64,000 nt of DNA from positions 1 through 64,000 of the forward strand of contig NZ_JAFCXL010000015.1 of assembly GCF_049898325.1 (NCBI RefSeq). Reading direction: 5' to 3'. Under the pieces are notes generated by a model that worked only from the letters and a program-made list of their open reading frames with translations, was not told the DNA's origin and did not search any database. Positions 43,029 to 51,165 of this stretch are shown here, piece after piece; position 1 is the stretch's first letter; each line of letters begins with the position of its first letter. The stretch is from JAFCUW01 sp049898325. GTDB lineage: Bacteria; Pseudomonadota; Gammaproteobacteria; Burkholderiales; Burkholderiaceae_D. Made by a program: the position numbers and the translations under genes.

Positions 43029-43988
43029 TCAGCGGCCGGCGCGGGCGCGGAAATCGTCGAAGCGGTCGTGGGGCGACAAGTAGCCGGGCGCCACCGCTTC
43101 CAGCGCCGTCAGCTTGATACCGAGCGTCGTCGCTGTCAATGCCTGGATGGCCGGATCGATAACATTGTCGTTTTGCATGGAGTCGAGATTGTCGCGGCTC
43201 ATCAGGGGCTCGCCCGGCAGCAGCTCGAACAAGCGCGCCTGCAGGCGCCCCAGCGCGGCGGGCAAGCCGATCACGGGGCGCGGGTGGTGCGAGAAGCGGC
43301 CCGCCAGGCGCACCAGCTCGGCCAGCGTGTAGATGGCCGGTCCGCCCAGCGCAAACACCTGCTGGCGGGTTTTCGGATCGTGCAGGGCATTGACGAAGGC
43401 GCGCGCGACGTCGCCCACGTAAATGGGCTGAAACTCGGCGTCGGCGCAGGCCAGCGGCACCAGCGGCAGAAATTGTTGCATCTTGGCGAACATATTGAGG
43501 AAATTGTCGCCGGGGCCAAACACCACCGAGGGGCGGAAAATCGTCGCCGCCACGGCCGGCTCGGCGCGCGCGGCCACTTCGCCGTCCGCTTTCGAGCGCT
43601 GGTACATGGACGGGCCGTCGATATCGGCGCCCAGCGCGCTCATGTGCAGGTAGCGCGGCACGCCGGCGGCGGCGCAGGCGGCGACGATGCGGCGTGGAAT
43701 GTCGACGTGGGCGTGCTTGAATTCGGGGCCGTACGGCGTGCCGCGGCGCGAGTGCAGCACGCCCACCAGGTTGATGGCGGCGCTGGCGCCCTGCAGCATG
43801 GGCACCAGGTCGTCGCGACCGATATGGGCCGCCACCACCTGCACGCCGGGCAGCATGGTGAGGTGGCCGGCGCGCTCGGGCCGGCGGGTGGGCACGATGA
43901 CGCGCGCGCCTTCGCCGGCCAGCTGGGCGATCAGGTGGCTGCCGATGAAACCGTTACCGCCGAAAACGACTACTTTGAAGTCTCGCAT
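43029..43988 (-). CDS. NAD(P)-binding epimerase-like protein, complex I NDUFA9 subfamily
   Basis: A 319-residue extended SDR with the Rossmann motif VVVFGGNGFIGSHL at the N-terminus, and YQRSKADGE as the Tyr-x3-Lys site. The pattern fits the NDUFA9-like atypical SDRs, related to NADH dehydrogenase assembly proteins. AAGG lies 6 bases before ATG 43988. Activity is not known. Confidence 0.85.
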   Translation of the reverse strand: MRDFKVVVFGGNGFIGSHLIAQLAGEGARVIVPTRRPERAGHLTMLPGVQVVAAHIGRDDLVPMLQGASAAINLVGVLHSRRGTPYGPEFKHAHVDIPRRIVAACAAAGVPRYLHMSALGADIDGPSMYQRSKADGEVAARAEPAVAATIFRPSVVFGPGDNFLNMFAKMQQFLPLVPLACADAEFQPIYVGDVARAFVNALHDPKTRQQVFALGGPAIYTLAELVRLAGRFSHHPRPVIGLPAALGRLQARLFELLPGEPLMSRDNLDSMQNDNVIDPAIQALTATTLGIKLTALEAVAPGYLSPHDRFDDFRARAGR

Positions 43989-44064
43989 ATACACCCTTGT
44001 TGGATTGGCCTGGCGCCATGCAAACGTGGAACCACGTGCAGGCGCCGGCTGACTGGATTGTCGG

Positions 44065-46065
44065 CTACGGCAACTGATTGACCCGCGCGCCGCTCGGCGT
44101 CACCACCCCCAGCCGGGCCTTGAGCGACTGCGGCTTGTTCTCGAACAGGGTGGCATAGTTGGTGGCGTTGGCCAGCACGTTCTTGACGTAGGTGCGGGTT
44201 TCCAGGTACGGAATCGACTCGGCGAAAATCGCCCCCTCCATCGGCGCGTTGAGGGTGGCGCGCCAGCTGCGGGCGCGTCCCGGACCGGCATTGTAGGCGG
44301 CGCTGGCAAGCGCCTGCGAGCCATCGGCGTTGGCCAGCACCATGTTCATGTAATTGGCGCCCAACAGGATATTGGTGCGCAGGTCCGTCAGCATGGTGTG
44401 GACGAAGTCGGTCAGGCCGATCTTCTTGGCCACGAAGGCGCCCGTCGACGGCATCACCTGCATCAGGCCGGAGGCGCCCACGCCGGAGCGGGCATCGGTG
44501 ATGAAGCGCGATTCCTGGCGGATCAGCCCGTACACCCAGGCGCGGTCCAGGCCCAGGCTTTGCGTCGTCGGCTGCAGGATGTCATTGTGCGGCGACGGAA
44601 AGCGCTGGGTGTAATCGAACTCGGTGCGGGTGCGCTCGGAGGTGTTGACCATGCGGTCGAGAATGTCGTTCTGGCGGGCGAACTCGGCGGCGGCGATCAG
44701 CTCGCGCTCGCCCATCTTGCGCAGTTCCCAGTTCCACTCGCGGGTGCCCTCGAAGCGCAGGCGCAGGCTGAAAAATTTCAGCGCGCGGCGCAAGCCCGGG
44801 TTGGCCGCCATCGGGGCGATCTCAAAACTGGCCAGCGGCGCGCCGGCGGCGGGAATCGACAGCGGCAAGCCGAGTTCTTCCATCGCCAGCTGCCCATAAA
44901 AATTGTTCAGATCGGCAATGCGGGTGAATAGCGCATGGGCCTGCTCGCGCTGGCCAGGCGCTTGCGCCAGCAGGGCGCGGCCCAGCCAGTAGGTCCAGGC
45001 GGGATCGGCGCGCAGCTGGGGCGGCATCGCCTCGATGGTCTCGCGCACCATGGCCCAGTCGAGCTGGCGCAGGGCGATGCGGGTTTTCCATTGCAGCTGG
45101 TCGGCCGACAGGGGGGCGCCGGCGCTGCGGCGCCAGTACGCGTAGGCGTCGGGCGACAAGGTCATCGAGGCGGCCAGGGCCACGCTGGCCCAGCCGGTGG
45201 CCTGCTCTTGCGGGCTCAGCTTGGGTGCATTTTTTTCCAGCGCCACGGTGGCCAGCTTGAGCGTGGTGCGGGCCATGCGGCCGATGGCGACGAGGTAGAT
45301 TTCATGGTCGATGCTGCTCGCGCCAAGGCCGCGCGCCAGCGCCAGCGCGGGCAGATCGACCGCCTGCGCCGTCAGATTTTCCGCCCCGCCCAGCAATGCG
45401 GCGGTGCGCTTGGCGGGGCCGGTGGCGTGGGTTTCGCCCGCCAGGCGCAGCTGCGCCAGCAAGTCGTCGCGGTCGAACTGGTGCGACTGGGCCAGGGTGG
45501 CGATCAGGAGCGCGCAGGCTTCGCCGTAAGCGGGCGGATTGATCAACAGGGCGCGCGCGTCGGCCGTCACCCGTTCGCCTTTCAAGGCCCGCGAGACGAG
45601 CGCGTAGCACTTGACCTGGGTGTCGTCGTTGAGCACGAACAGGGGCAACTGCTGGTCGAAATTGGCCCAGTCGCGCTGCTTGCCCAGTTCGAGCAGCCAG
45701 TCGTTGCGCAGGCGGTCGGCGATGGCACTGCCCTTCCAGCGCTCGAGAAAGGCGCGCGCCTCGACGGCCGACGCTTCGCGCAGGCGCGGCTTGAGGCGGT
45801 AGTAATCGACATACGAGGCAATCTCGTAGGCGGGCAGGCGGGCGGCATAGCTGGCGGCGGCGCTGGCATCGTCCTGGCGCGCCGCTTCGCGCAGCAGCAA
45901 AAAATTGTCATCGTCGGCGCGGCTGGCCGCCGCCGCAGGACTGAGGGGAACGGGCGCGCTGGCATACTGGACGCCGCCCGGCTGCGGCGTTTGCGCGCGT
46001 GCGTCGATGCCGCCGACCGCGGTCGCGGCCAGTACAATGGTGCTGACTAATTTCGGCAAAAACAT
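44065..46065 (-). CDS. Soluble lytic murein transglycosylase (Slt70-like)
   Basis: A 666-residue periplasmic protein with a signal peptide (MFLPKLVSTIVLAATAVGGIDARA). A long helical superhelix (about 45-470) precedes the C-terminal catalytic domain with catalytic Glu518 (LIRQESRF), the GLMQVMP motif and the AAYNAGPGR motif. It cleaves peptidoglycan between MurNAc and GlcNAc to give 1,6-anhydro ends. The start at 46065 is chosen because the signal peptide begins there. It is divergent from the cyclo-ligase gene. Confidence 0.93.
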   Translation of the reverse strand: MFLPKLVSTIVLAATAVGGIDARAQTPQPGGVQYASAPVPLSPAAAASRADDDNFLLLREAARQDDASAAASYAARLPAYEIASYVDYYRLKPRLREASAVEARAFLERWKGSAIADRLRNDWLLELGKQRDWANFDQQLPLFVLNDDTQVKCYALVSRALKGERVTADARALLINPPAYGEACALLIATLAQSHQFDRDDLLAQLRLAGETHATGPAKRTAALLGGAENLTAQAVDLPALALARGLGASSIDHEIYLVAIGRMARTTLKLATVALEKNAPKLSPQEQATGWASVALAASMTLSPDAYAYWRRSAGAPLSADQLQWKTRIALRQLDWAMVRETIEAMPPQLRADPAWTYWLGRALLAQAPGQREQAHALFTRIADLNNFYGQLAMEELGLPLSIPAAGAPLASFEIAPMAANPGLRRALKFFSLRLRFEGTREWNWELRKMGERELIAAAEFARQNDILDRMVNTSERTRTEFDYTQRFPSPHNDILQPTTQSLGLDRAWVYGLIRQESRFITDARSGVGASGLMQVMPSTGAFVAKKIGLTDFVHTMLTDLRTNILLGANYMNMVLANADGSQALASAAYNAGPGRARSWRATLNAPMEGAIFAESIPYLETRTYVKNVLANATNYATLFENKPQSLKARLGVVTPSGARVNQLP

Positions 46066-46100
46066 CTTTTCCACTCTCTGTAAGCTGCAAATCCTCGCCC

Positions 46101-46736
46101 ATGAATGGCACTCCCAGAATACCACGCGCCCCCACCGAACAACCAGCGCAGGCGCCAAGCGAGACGGGGTCGACCGTCGACAAGGCGACGCTGCGGCGCC
46201 AGCTGGCCGCCCGCCGCGCCGCCATCGACGGCGCCGACAAGCTGCGCCGGGACGCGCAGATCGGCGCGCTGCTGCTGGCGTGGTGCGCACAGCATCGCAT
46301 CGACACGCTGGGCGTGTACTGGCCATTGCAAGGCGAAGTGGACCTGTCGGCCACCTTCGCCACCCTGGCCGACCAGGGTGTGCAACTGGTCTTGCCGGTG
46401 GTGCTGGCGCGCCACGCGGCGCTGGGCTTTGCCGCCTGGACGCCGGGCCAGGCCATGCACAAGGATGCGATGGGGGTGGCGGTGCCGGCACAGCCGACCA
46501 TGGTGGCGCGCCCGCCCGCGCTGCTGGTGCCCTGCCTGGGATTTGATACGCGCGGCTTCCGGCTCGGCTATGGCGGCGGTTACTACGACCGCACGCTGGC
46601 GGCGCCGCCGCGGCCGCTGACGGCGGGCATTGCCTACCGTTGCCAGCTGGCGGCGTTCGACACGCAGGCGCACGATGTGGCGCTCGACGTGGTGCTGACC
46701 GAGGCGGGCGCCGTGGCCGCCGCCGCGGGGGCGTGA
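46101..46736 (+). CDS. 5-formyltetrahydrofolate cyclo-ligase
   Basis: A 211-residue protein with the family signature LVPCLGFDTRGFRLGYGGGYYDRTL near residue 142 and the N-terminal KATLRRQLAARRAAI. It uses ATP to convert 5-formyl-THF to 5,10-methenyl-THF. The first 25 residues are Pro/Ala-rich and not conserved, so an internal start is possible, but none has a clear ribosome binding site. Confidence 0.92.
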   Translation: MNGTPRIPRAPTEQPAQAPSETGSTVDKATLRRQLAARRAAIDGADKLRRDAQIGALLLAWCAQHRIDTLGVYWPLQGEVDLSATFATLADQGVQLVLPVVLARHAALGFAAWTPGQAMHKDAMGVAVPAQPTMVARPPALLVPCLGFDTRGFRLGYGGGYYDRTLAAPPRPLTAGIAYRCQLAAFDTQAHDVALDVVLTEAGAVAAAAGA

Positions 46737-46778
46737 GCGGCGCCGTGACGGGCCCGCAGCAATTTTTCTGCCCGCGCT

Positions 46779-46805
46779 TTGAACCTTTTGCCGACCAGGC
46801 GGTAT
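46779..46805 (+). promoter_or_regulatory. Candidate ECF promoter of the sigma operon
   Basis: TTGAACCTTTT (46779-46789), ten bases, then CGGTAT (46800-46805). The AAC-containing -35 is typical for ECF sigma factors. The same two blocks with the same 10-base gap occur at 50064-50090 upstream of the secreted-protein gene. It lies about 28 bases before the sigma start and suggests autoregulation. Confidence 0.6.
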
Positions 46806-46832
46806 CTACCGGGACAATCAGAAAGCAGGACC

Positions 46833-47420
46833 GTGGATAGAACACCCGACGATTTTACGATGCTGGCCCGCACAAGCGCGGGAGAAGCGTGCCTGCTCGG
46901 CCACATTGCAGCGGAAAACCGGCGCGCGTTCGAAGCCTTGTATCGGGCGTACTTTCCCCGGCTGACGCGCTTTTTGCACCGCATGACGCGCAACCCCATG
47001 CTGATCGAGGAAATCGTCAACGATACCCTGCTGGTGGTGTGGCGCAAGGCCGCCACCTTCGACGGCAGCAGCAAGGTGTCGACCTGGATCTTCGCCATCG
47101 CCTACCGGCGCGCCTGCAAGAGCCTGCAGGCGTTCGACGAGCCGGTCGATGCCGGCATCGATGAGCGCGAAGGCGCCGATGCCGACCGGCCCGAGTGGCA
47201 GTTCGACCAGTTGCGCATGGCGCAGGCGGTCGATGTCGCCCTGGCCGCCCTGCCACTGGCACAACGCACAGCCTTCCAGCTGACTTTTTATCATGACATG
47301 AGCTATACGGAAATCGCGCAAATCATGGACTGTCCCGTCAATACCATCAAGACGCGCCTGTTTCATGCGCGCAAGCGCCTGGCCGTGCTGCTCGACGGCC
47401 AGCTCGAGGGCCGGCCATGA
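46833..47420 (+). CDS. ECF-type RNA polymerase sigma factor
   Basis: A 195-residue sigma-70 of the ECF class. Region 2 (about residues 30-95: FEALYRAYFPRLTRFLHRM, IEEIVNDTLLVVWRKAATFDG, VSTWIFAIAYRRA) and region 4 (about 130-185: LPLAQRTAFQLTFYHDMSYTEIAQIMDCPVNTIKTRLFHARKRL) are complete, with no extra domains. The start is uncertain: GTG 46833, with AGGA close by, or ATG 46860. Its last four bases overlap the anti-sigma start (ATGA). Gene order and the shared promoter suggest that it controls this operon and the gene at 50186. Confidence 0.88.
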   Translation: MDRTPDDFTMLARTSAGEACLLGHIAAENRRAFEALYRAYFPRLTRFLHRMTRNPMLIEEIVNDTLLVVWRKAATFDGSSKVSTWIFAIAYRRACKSLQAFDEPVDAGIDEREGADADRPEWQFDQLRMAQAVDVALAALPLAQRTAFQLTFYHDMSYTEIAQIMDCPVNTIKTRLFHARKRLAVLLDGQLEGRP

Positions 47421-48079
47421 CGCCCCACGGCGGCGACCCCGCCTTCCTGCAGGCGCACGCCCAGGCGCAGCAGGCGCTGCCCTGGCTGGCCAACGGCAGC
47501 CTGGCCGACCCGGAACGCGCGCTGGTGCAGGCCCATCTTGAAATATGCGGGTCCTGCCGCGCCGAACTGGCCCTGCTGCACACGCTGCGCGGCGCCGGCC
47601 CCGGCCCGGCGCCCCACTGCGACGTCGAGCGCGCGCTGGCGCGCCTGCTGCCGCAGCTCGACGCGGCCGCCCCACTAGCGCCGCCGCAGGCGGCGACGCT
47701 GCGCTGGCGCGAACGGCTGGCCGCCAACGACCGCTACTGGCTGCGCGCCGGCGTGGCCCTGCAAGGCTGCGTGATCGCCGCCCTGGCCATCCTGCTGGCA
47801 CAGTCGCCGGCCGGCGCGGACCGCCAGGCCGGCGCCTACCGGGCGCTCGCCGCCAGCGCCGCCGTGCGTAGCGCGATGGTGGTGTCCTTCCAGCCCGACA
47901 CCCCGGAGCGCGAGTTGCGCCGCATCCTGCAGGCGAGTGGCGCGCGGGTGGTGGGCGGGCCGACCGCCACCGGCGCCTGGCTGCTCGAGGCGGACGGTGG
48001 GCCGGCAACGCTGGCGCGCCTGCGCGCCGAGCCGGCCGTCGTGCTGGCCGAATCGCTGGGCACGGCGGGCGCACCGTGA
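47417..48079 (+). CDS. Membrane anti-sigma factor with zinc-finger motif and propeptide-like periplasmic domain
   Basis: A 220-residue protein. The N-terminal part has an HxxxCxxC anti-sigma zinc motif (His40, Cys44, Cys47; AHLEICGSCRAEL). One transmembrane segment lies at about 111-129. The rest, about 152-215, is periplasmic and reads VVSFQPDTPERELRRILQASG, then ARVVGGPTATGAWLLE and LARLRAEPAVVLAES. This is the pattern of subtilase propeptide/inhibitor I9-like domains. The next gene encodes an S8 protease, so the domain could bind or be cut by that enzyme, releasing the sigma factor. Overlaps with both neighbours (ATGA and GTGA) indicate coupled translation. The domain assignment is an inference from pattern. 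Confidence 0.75.
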   Translation: MTPHGGDPAFLQAHAQAQQALPWLANGSLADPERALVQAHLEICGSCRAELALLHTLRGAGPGPAPHCDVERALARLLPQLDAAAPLAPPQAATLRWRERLAANDRYWLRAGVALQGCVIAALAILLAQSPAGADRQAGAYRALAASAAVRSAMVVSFQPDTPERELRRILQASGARVVGGPTATGAWLLEADGGPATLARLRAEPAVVLAESLGTAGAP

Positions 48080-49404
48080 GCCGCCTGCGCACCGTGCTGG
48101 CGGGCCTGGCATTGACGCTGGGCGCGCTGCTGCACGCGGGGGCGGGCGCGGCGCCGCACGAGCAGGCGCTGGCGGCCGCGCACGCAGTGCCCGCTGAACA
48201 GGCCGACCCGACCGACCCGGCCGACCCGGCGGCGCACCAGGTGCTGGTGATGCTGCGCCTGCCGCCCAAACACTACCGCCCCGACGGCGCCTACGGCGGC
48301 GGCTACATGAGCGACACCGGCAGCGCTGCGCGCCGCCGCCTTGCCGGCGAACTGGCCGCCGCGCACGGCCTGCGCCTGCGCGATAGCTGGCCCATGCCCG
48401 CCATCGGCGTCGACTGTTTCGTCATGGAAGAGCCCAGCGGGGCGCCACTGGGGCGCGTGCTGGCCGCGTTGGCGCGCGACGCGCGGGTGGCGTGGGCCCA
48501 GCCGCTGGCCCAGTACCAGGGCATGGCCAGCGCCGACCCGCTGTATCCGATCCAGCCGGCCGCGCTCGACTGGCACCTGGCCGAGCTGCACCGGGTCAGC
48601 ACGGGCCGCCGCGTGCTCGTCGCCGTCGTCGACAGCGGCGTCGACGCCAACCACCCCGACCTGGCCGGCCAGTTTCAGGTGCGGCGCAACTTCGTCGATG
48701 ACGGACCCGATGTTGCCGAGGCGCACGGCACCGCCGTCGCCGGCATCATCGGCGCCCGCGCCAACAATGGCGTGGGCATCGCCGGTGTCGCCCCCGGCGC
48801 CCGCCTCATGGCCCTGCGCGCCTGCTGGGAGACGGGCGGCCAGGGCGCCCGCTGCAACACCCTGAGCCTGGCCAAGGCGATCAATTTCGCGCTCGAGAAC
48901 GGTGCGCGCATTATCAACCTGAGCCTGGCCGGACCGCCCGACCGCCTGCTGCAAAGCCTGCTCGATGCGGCGCTGGCGCGCGGCATCGTCGTGATCGGCG
49001 CCGCCGATCCGCAACGTGCCGACGGCGGTTTTCCCGCCTCCCACCCGGGCGTCATCGCCGTCGCCCGCACGGGCGAGCGCCATCGGCCGCAAGCGGGCAT
49101 CGCGTATGCGCCCGGCACCGACATTCCCACCTGTGTGCCGGGCACCGGCTGGGGCATGGTATCGGGCTCGTCCTTCGCCGCCGCCCACGTGGCCGGCCTG
49201 GCCGCCCTCATCACCGAGCTGCGTCCGCGCGCCCCCGTGGCGGCGCTGCGGCGCGAACTGGCCAGCGCCAGCGGCACGCCGGGCCAGGCGATCTCAGCGG
49301 CAACTGCTAACATAGACGCGTGCGCCACTCTCGCGCGGGTGGCCAATGCCTGCGTTTGCCTATGTTCCCCGACCACCGTCTCAAAAAATTCGCTCTCTCC
49401 CTGA
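48076..49404 (+). CDS. Secreted S8-family serine protease (subtilase), atypical oxyanion region
   Basis: A 442-residue protein with a signal peptide (about residues 1-26), then a propeptide-like region (about 53-145, HQVLVMLRLPPKHY... LARDARVAWAQPL), then the catalytic domain. Triad: Asp186 (VVDSGVDANHPDL), His217 (EAHGTAVAGIIGA), Ser366 (VSGSSFAAAHVAGLAA). The oxyanion-hole Asn, normally in an AAGN motif, is not visible: the aligned segment at 309-312 is AADP. The enzyme may thus be weak, very specific, or non-catalytic. A Cys-containing C-terminal tail (CATLARVANACVCLC) follows. The start is a GTG at 48076, overlapping the anti-sigma stop. Confidence 0.87.
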   Translation: MSRLRTVLAGLALTLGALLHAGAGAAPHEQALAAAHAVPAEQADPTDPADPAAHQVLVMLRLPPKHYRPDGAYGGGYMSDTGSAARRRLAGELAAAHGLRLRDSWPMPAIGVDCFVMEEPSGAPLGRVLAALARDARVAWAQPLAQYQGMASADPLYPIQPAALDWHLAELHRVSTGRRVLVAVVDSGVDANHPDLAGQFQVRRNFVDDGPDVAEAHGTAVAGIIGARANNGVGIAGVAPGARLMALRACWETGGQGARCNTLSLAKAINFALENGARIINLSLAGPPDRLLQSLLDAALARGIVVIGAADPQRADGGFPASHPGVIAVARTGERHRPQAGIAYAPGTDIPTCVPGTGWGMVSGSSFAAAHVAGLAALITELRPRAPVAALRRELASASGTPGQAISAATANIDACATLARVANACVCLCSPTTVSKNSLSP

Positions 49405-50033
49405 TCGCGCTGTGCCTTGCCGCCCCGGCCCGCAGCCAGACCAGCGCCGACCTGAGCTTGCTGTCGCAATATGCGGGGCGCGGGGTCGCCTTCGACCCCG
49501 ACCCGGTGCTGCAACTGCGCGTCGAGCACGATACCGATCAAGGCTGGTATGGCGGGGTGTTCGCCTCGCCGGTGGCCATCGGCGGGCGCCGCCAGGGCCA
49601 GCTCACCACCTATGGCGGGCGGGCGCAGCGGCTCAGTTCGACGCTGTCCTGGGACGCCGGCATCAGCCGCAGCGTCTACCTGCGCGATGCCAGCTTGAAC
49701 TACCACGAGTGGTACGTGGGCCTGGCGCTCGACCGTGCCAGCGCGCGCCTGTTCTATTCGCCCGCCTACTATGGCGATGAGCGCAGCGTCTATCTCGATC
49801 TGAACGGCGCGTATCCGCTGGGCGAGCGCTTGAGCCTGGCACTGCACGGCGGCTTGCTCCATCCGCTCGACGAGCCGCGCGGCGCCGCCCGCCTGATCGA
49901 CCTGCGCCTGGCGCTGGTGGCCGACCTGGGCGATTACAGCCTGCAGGCGGGCTGGCAAGTCAAGGGCCAGGCCTACCTGGCCGGCACCACCCGTGCCCGC
50001 GCGCTGACGGCCAGCATCAGCCGGCGCTTCTGA
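49362..50033 (+). CDS. TorF-like putative outer-membrane porin
   Basis: A 223-residue protein with a signal peptide (LKKFALSLIALCLAAPARS, cleavage after about residue 25), a beta-rich mature part with alternating hydrophobic strands, and a C-terminal aromatic residue (ASISRRF). The pattern (SADLSLLSQYAGRGVAFDPDPVLQLRVEHD, GWYGGVFASPV) matches the TorF family of putative porins. The start overlaps the protease 3' end by 43 bases in another frame, so the two are cotranscribed. Function is unknown. Confidence 0.78.
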   Translation: MFPDHRLKKFALSLIALCLAAPARSQTSADLSLLSQYAGRGVAFDPDPVLQLRVEHDTDQGWYGGVFASPVAIGGRRQGQLTTYGGRAQRLSSTLSWDAGISRSVYLRDASLNYHEWYVGLALDRASARLFYSPAYYGDERSVYLDLNGAYPLGERLSLALHGGLLHPLDEPRGAARLIDLRLALVADLGDYSLQAGWQVKGQAYLAGTTRARALTASISRRF

Positions 50034-50063
50034 ATGGATTTCTCCATTTAAATTTCCACGACA

Positions 50064-50090
50064 TTGAACCTTTTCAGTTCCCCACGGTAT
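50064..50090 (+). promoter_or_regulatory. Second candidate ECF promoter
   Basis: TTGAACCTTTT (50064-50074), ten bases, then CGGTAT (50085-50090), identical in both blocks and in spacing to 46779-46805. It lies about 95 bases before the secreted-protein gene. Confidence 0.6.
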
Positions 50091-50185
50091 TAATAGGGCA
50101 GACGTCCCGACTCAGGGGCGTGCACGTGGCGCGATCGCGACCGGATCAATTCGACCCCCGGCGCATTCAATGGAATGAACAAACA

Positions 50186-51109
50186 ATGAAAAAAACGATG
50201 GTAGTTTGCTGCATGGGCTTGCTGTTTTCGGCACAGCAGGCGATGGCGGCGAGTTCGGCCGGCTGTGAAGGCGGCGGCTTTACCGTGCTGGGAAAAACCG
50301 GCTCGCAGACTGCCACGGTCGCACCGGGCAGCGTCGGCTCGGTGTTTCGCGTGCAGGGCCGTTACGTCCAGTTCGACGTCGATGCCGCCACCTTTGGCGT
50401 GCTCAACTATACCTTGACGGGCGCCGCCAACACGCTCGACATCACCGGCGGCAAGTCGACCCCGGTGTTTGAGAGCAAGATGCCGGACCACCGGGGCCTG
50501 CTGCTCAACGGCAGCGTCAGCGTCGAACTCAGTAGTTCCGCCGACATCGTCCTCACCCGCAGCGGTGCGGGCCTGACGATGAAAATCCAGGCCAAGGATT
50601 GCGCCAATGGCGGCCTGTTCCAGATGGAAGTGGCGCGCGCCGACGACGGCAAAACCGTGTTCACGCACAAGCTGGCGCAAAGTGCGTTTTATTATGACAA
50701 CCGCAATTTCCGCAACCGCGAAGGCGACACCGTGGTCTACAAGGACACCACGCTGAAAGTGACGCCGCGCATCAATTTCGGCAACGACTATGCGGCAAAA
50801 TTTGTCGGCCGCGACAGCCCGCAGTTCGCCGACCGCATCGCCGAGCCCCTGTGCGCCAACAACATCGTCACGCGCACGGGCAGCATCGCCAAGGTGCTCC
50901 ATTGCGGCGGCGTGTCGCAATGGTCGGTCGCCAGCGGCGGCCGCATGGGCCAGGTGATGGGGGAAGACGCGACGGAAGTGGCGCCACCGGCGACTGTGTG
51001 CACCCACAAGTGCCAGGCACAAAACCAGACGCGCGGCGCCGCCACGGTGCTCGGCGCGCCGTTTCCGGTGGCCGATGCGGATCGCTTGAAAGGGCGCTTG
51101 CCGCAATAA
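50186..51109 (+). CDS. Secreted protein of unknown function, possible ECF-sigma target
   Basis: A 307-residue protein with a clear signal peptide (MKKTMVVCCMGLLFSAQQAMA). The mature part has six Cys (in SAGC, KDC, PLC, LHC, TVC and HKC), which could form three disulfides in the periplasm. It is predicted rich in beta strands (GRYVQFDVDAATFGVLNYTLTGA, GLTMKIQAKDC). I recognise no domain. An upstream start at 50120 would precede the signal peptide and is unlikely. The promoter-like sequence at 50064-50090 links it to the sigma factor 3 kb upstream. It ends at a strong terminator. Confidence 0.75.
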   Translation: MKKTMVVCCMGLLFSAQQAMAASSAGCEGGGFTVLGKTGSQTATVAPGSVGSVFRVQGRYVQFDVDAATFGVLNYTLTGAANTLDITGGKSTPVFESKMPDHRGLLLNGSVSVELSSSADIVLTRSGAGLTMKIQAKDCANGGLFQMEVARADDGKTVFTHKLAQSAFYYDNRNFRNREGDTVVYKDTTLKVTPRINFGNDYAAKFVGRDSPQFADRIAEPLCANNIVTRTGSIAKVLHCGGVSQWSVASGGRMGQVMGEDATEVAPPATVCTHKCQAQNQTRGAATVLGAPFPVADADRLKGRLPQ

Positions 51110-51133
51110 GACCGGCGCGGCCGTGATGTGCTC

Positions 51134-51165
51134 AGGCGATGCCGCGTGCGGTGTCGCCTTTTTTT
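51134..51165 (+). terminator. Terminator after the secreted-protein gene
   Basis: AGGCGATGCCGC (51134-51145) pairs with GCGGTGTCGCCT (51148-51159), with two wobble pairs, and is followed by a run of T. It closes the ECF-linked region. The convergent methyltransferase ends inside the T run. Confidence 0.82.
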
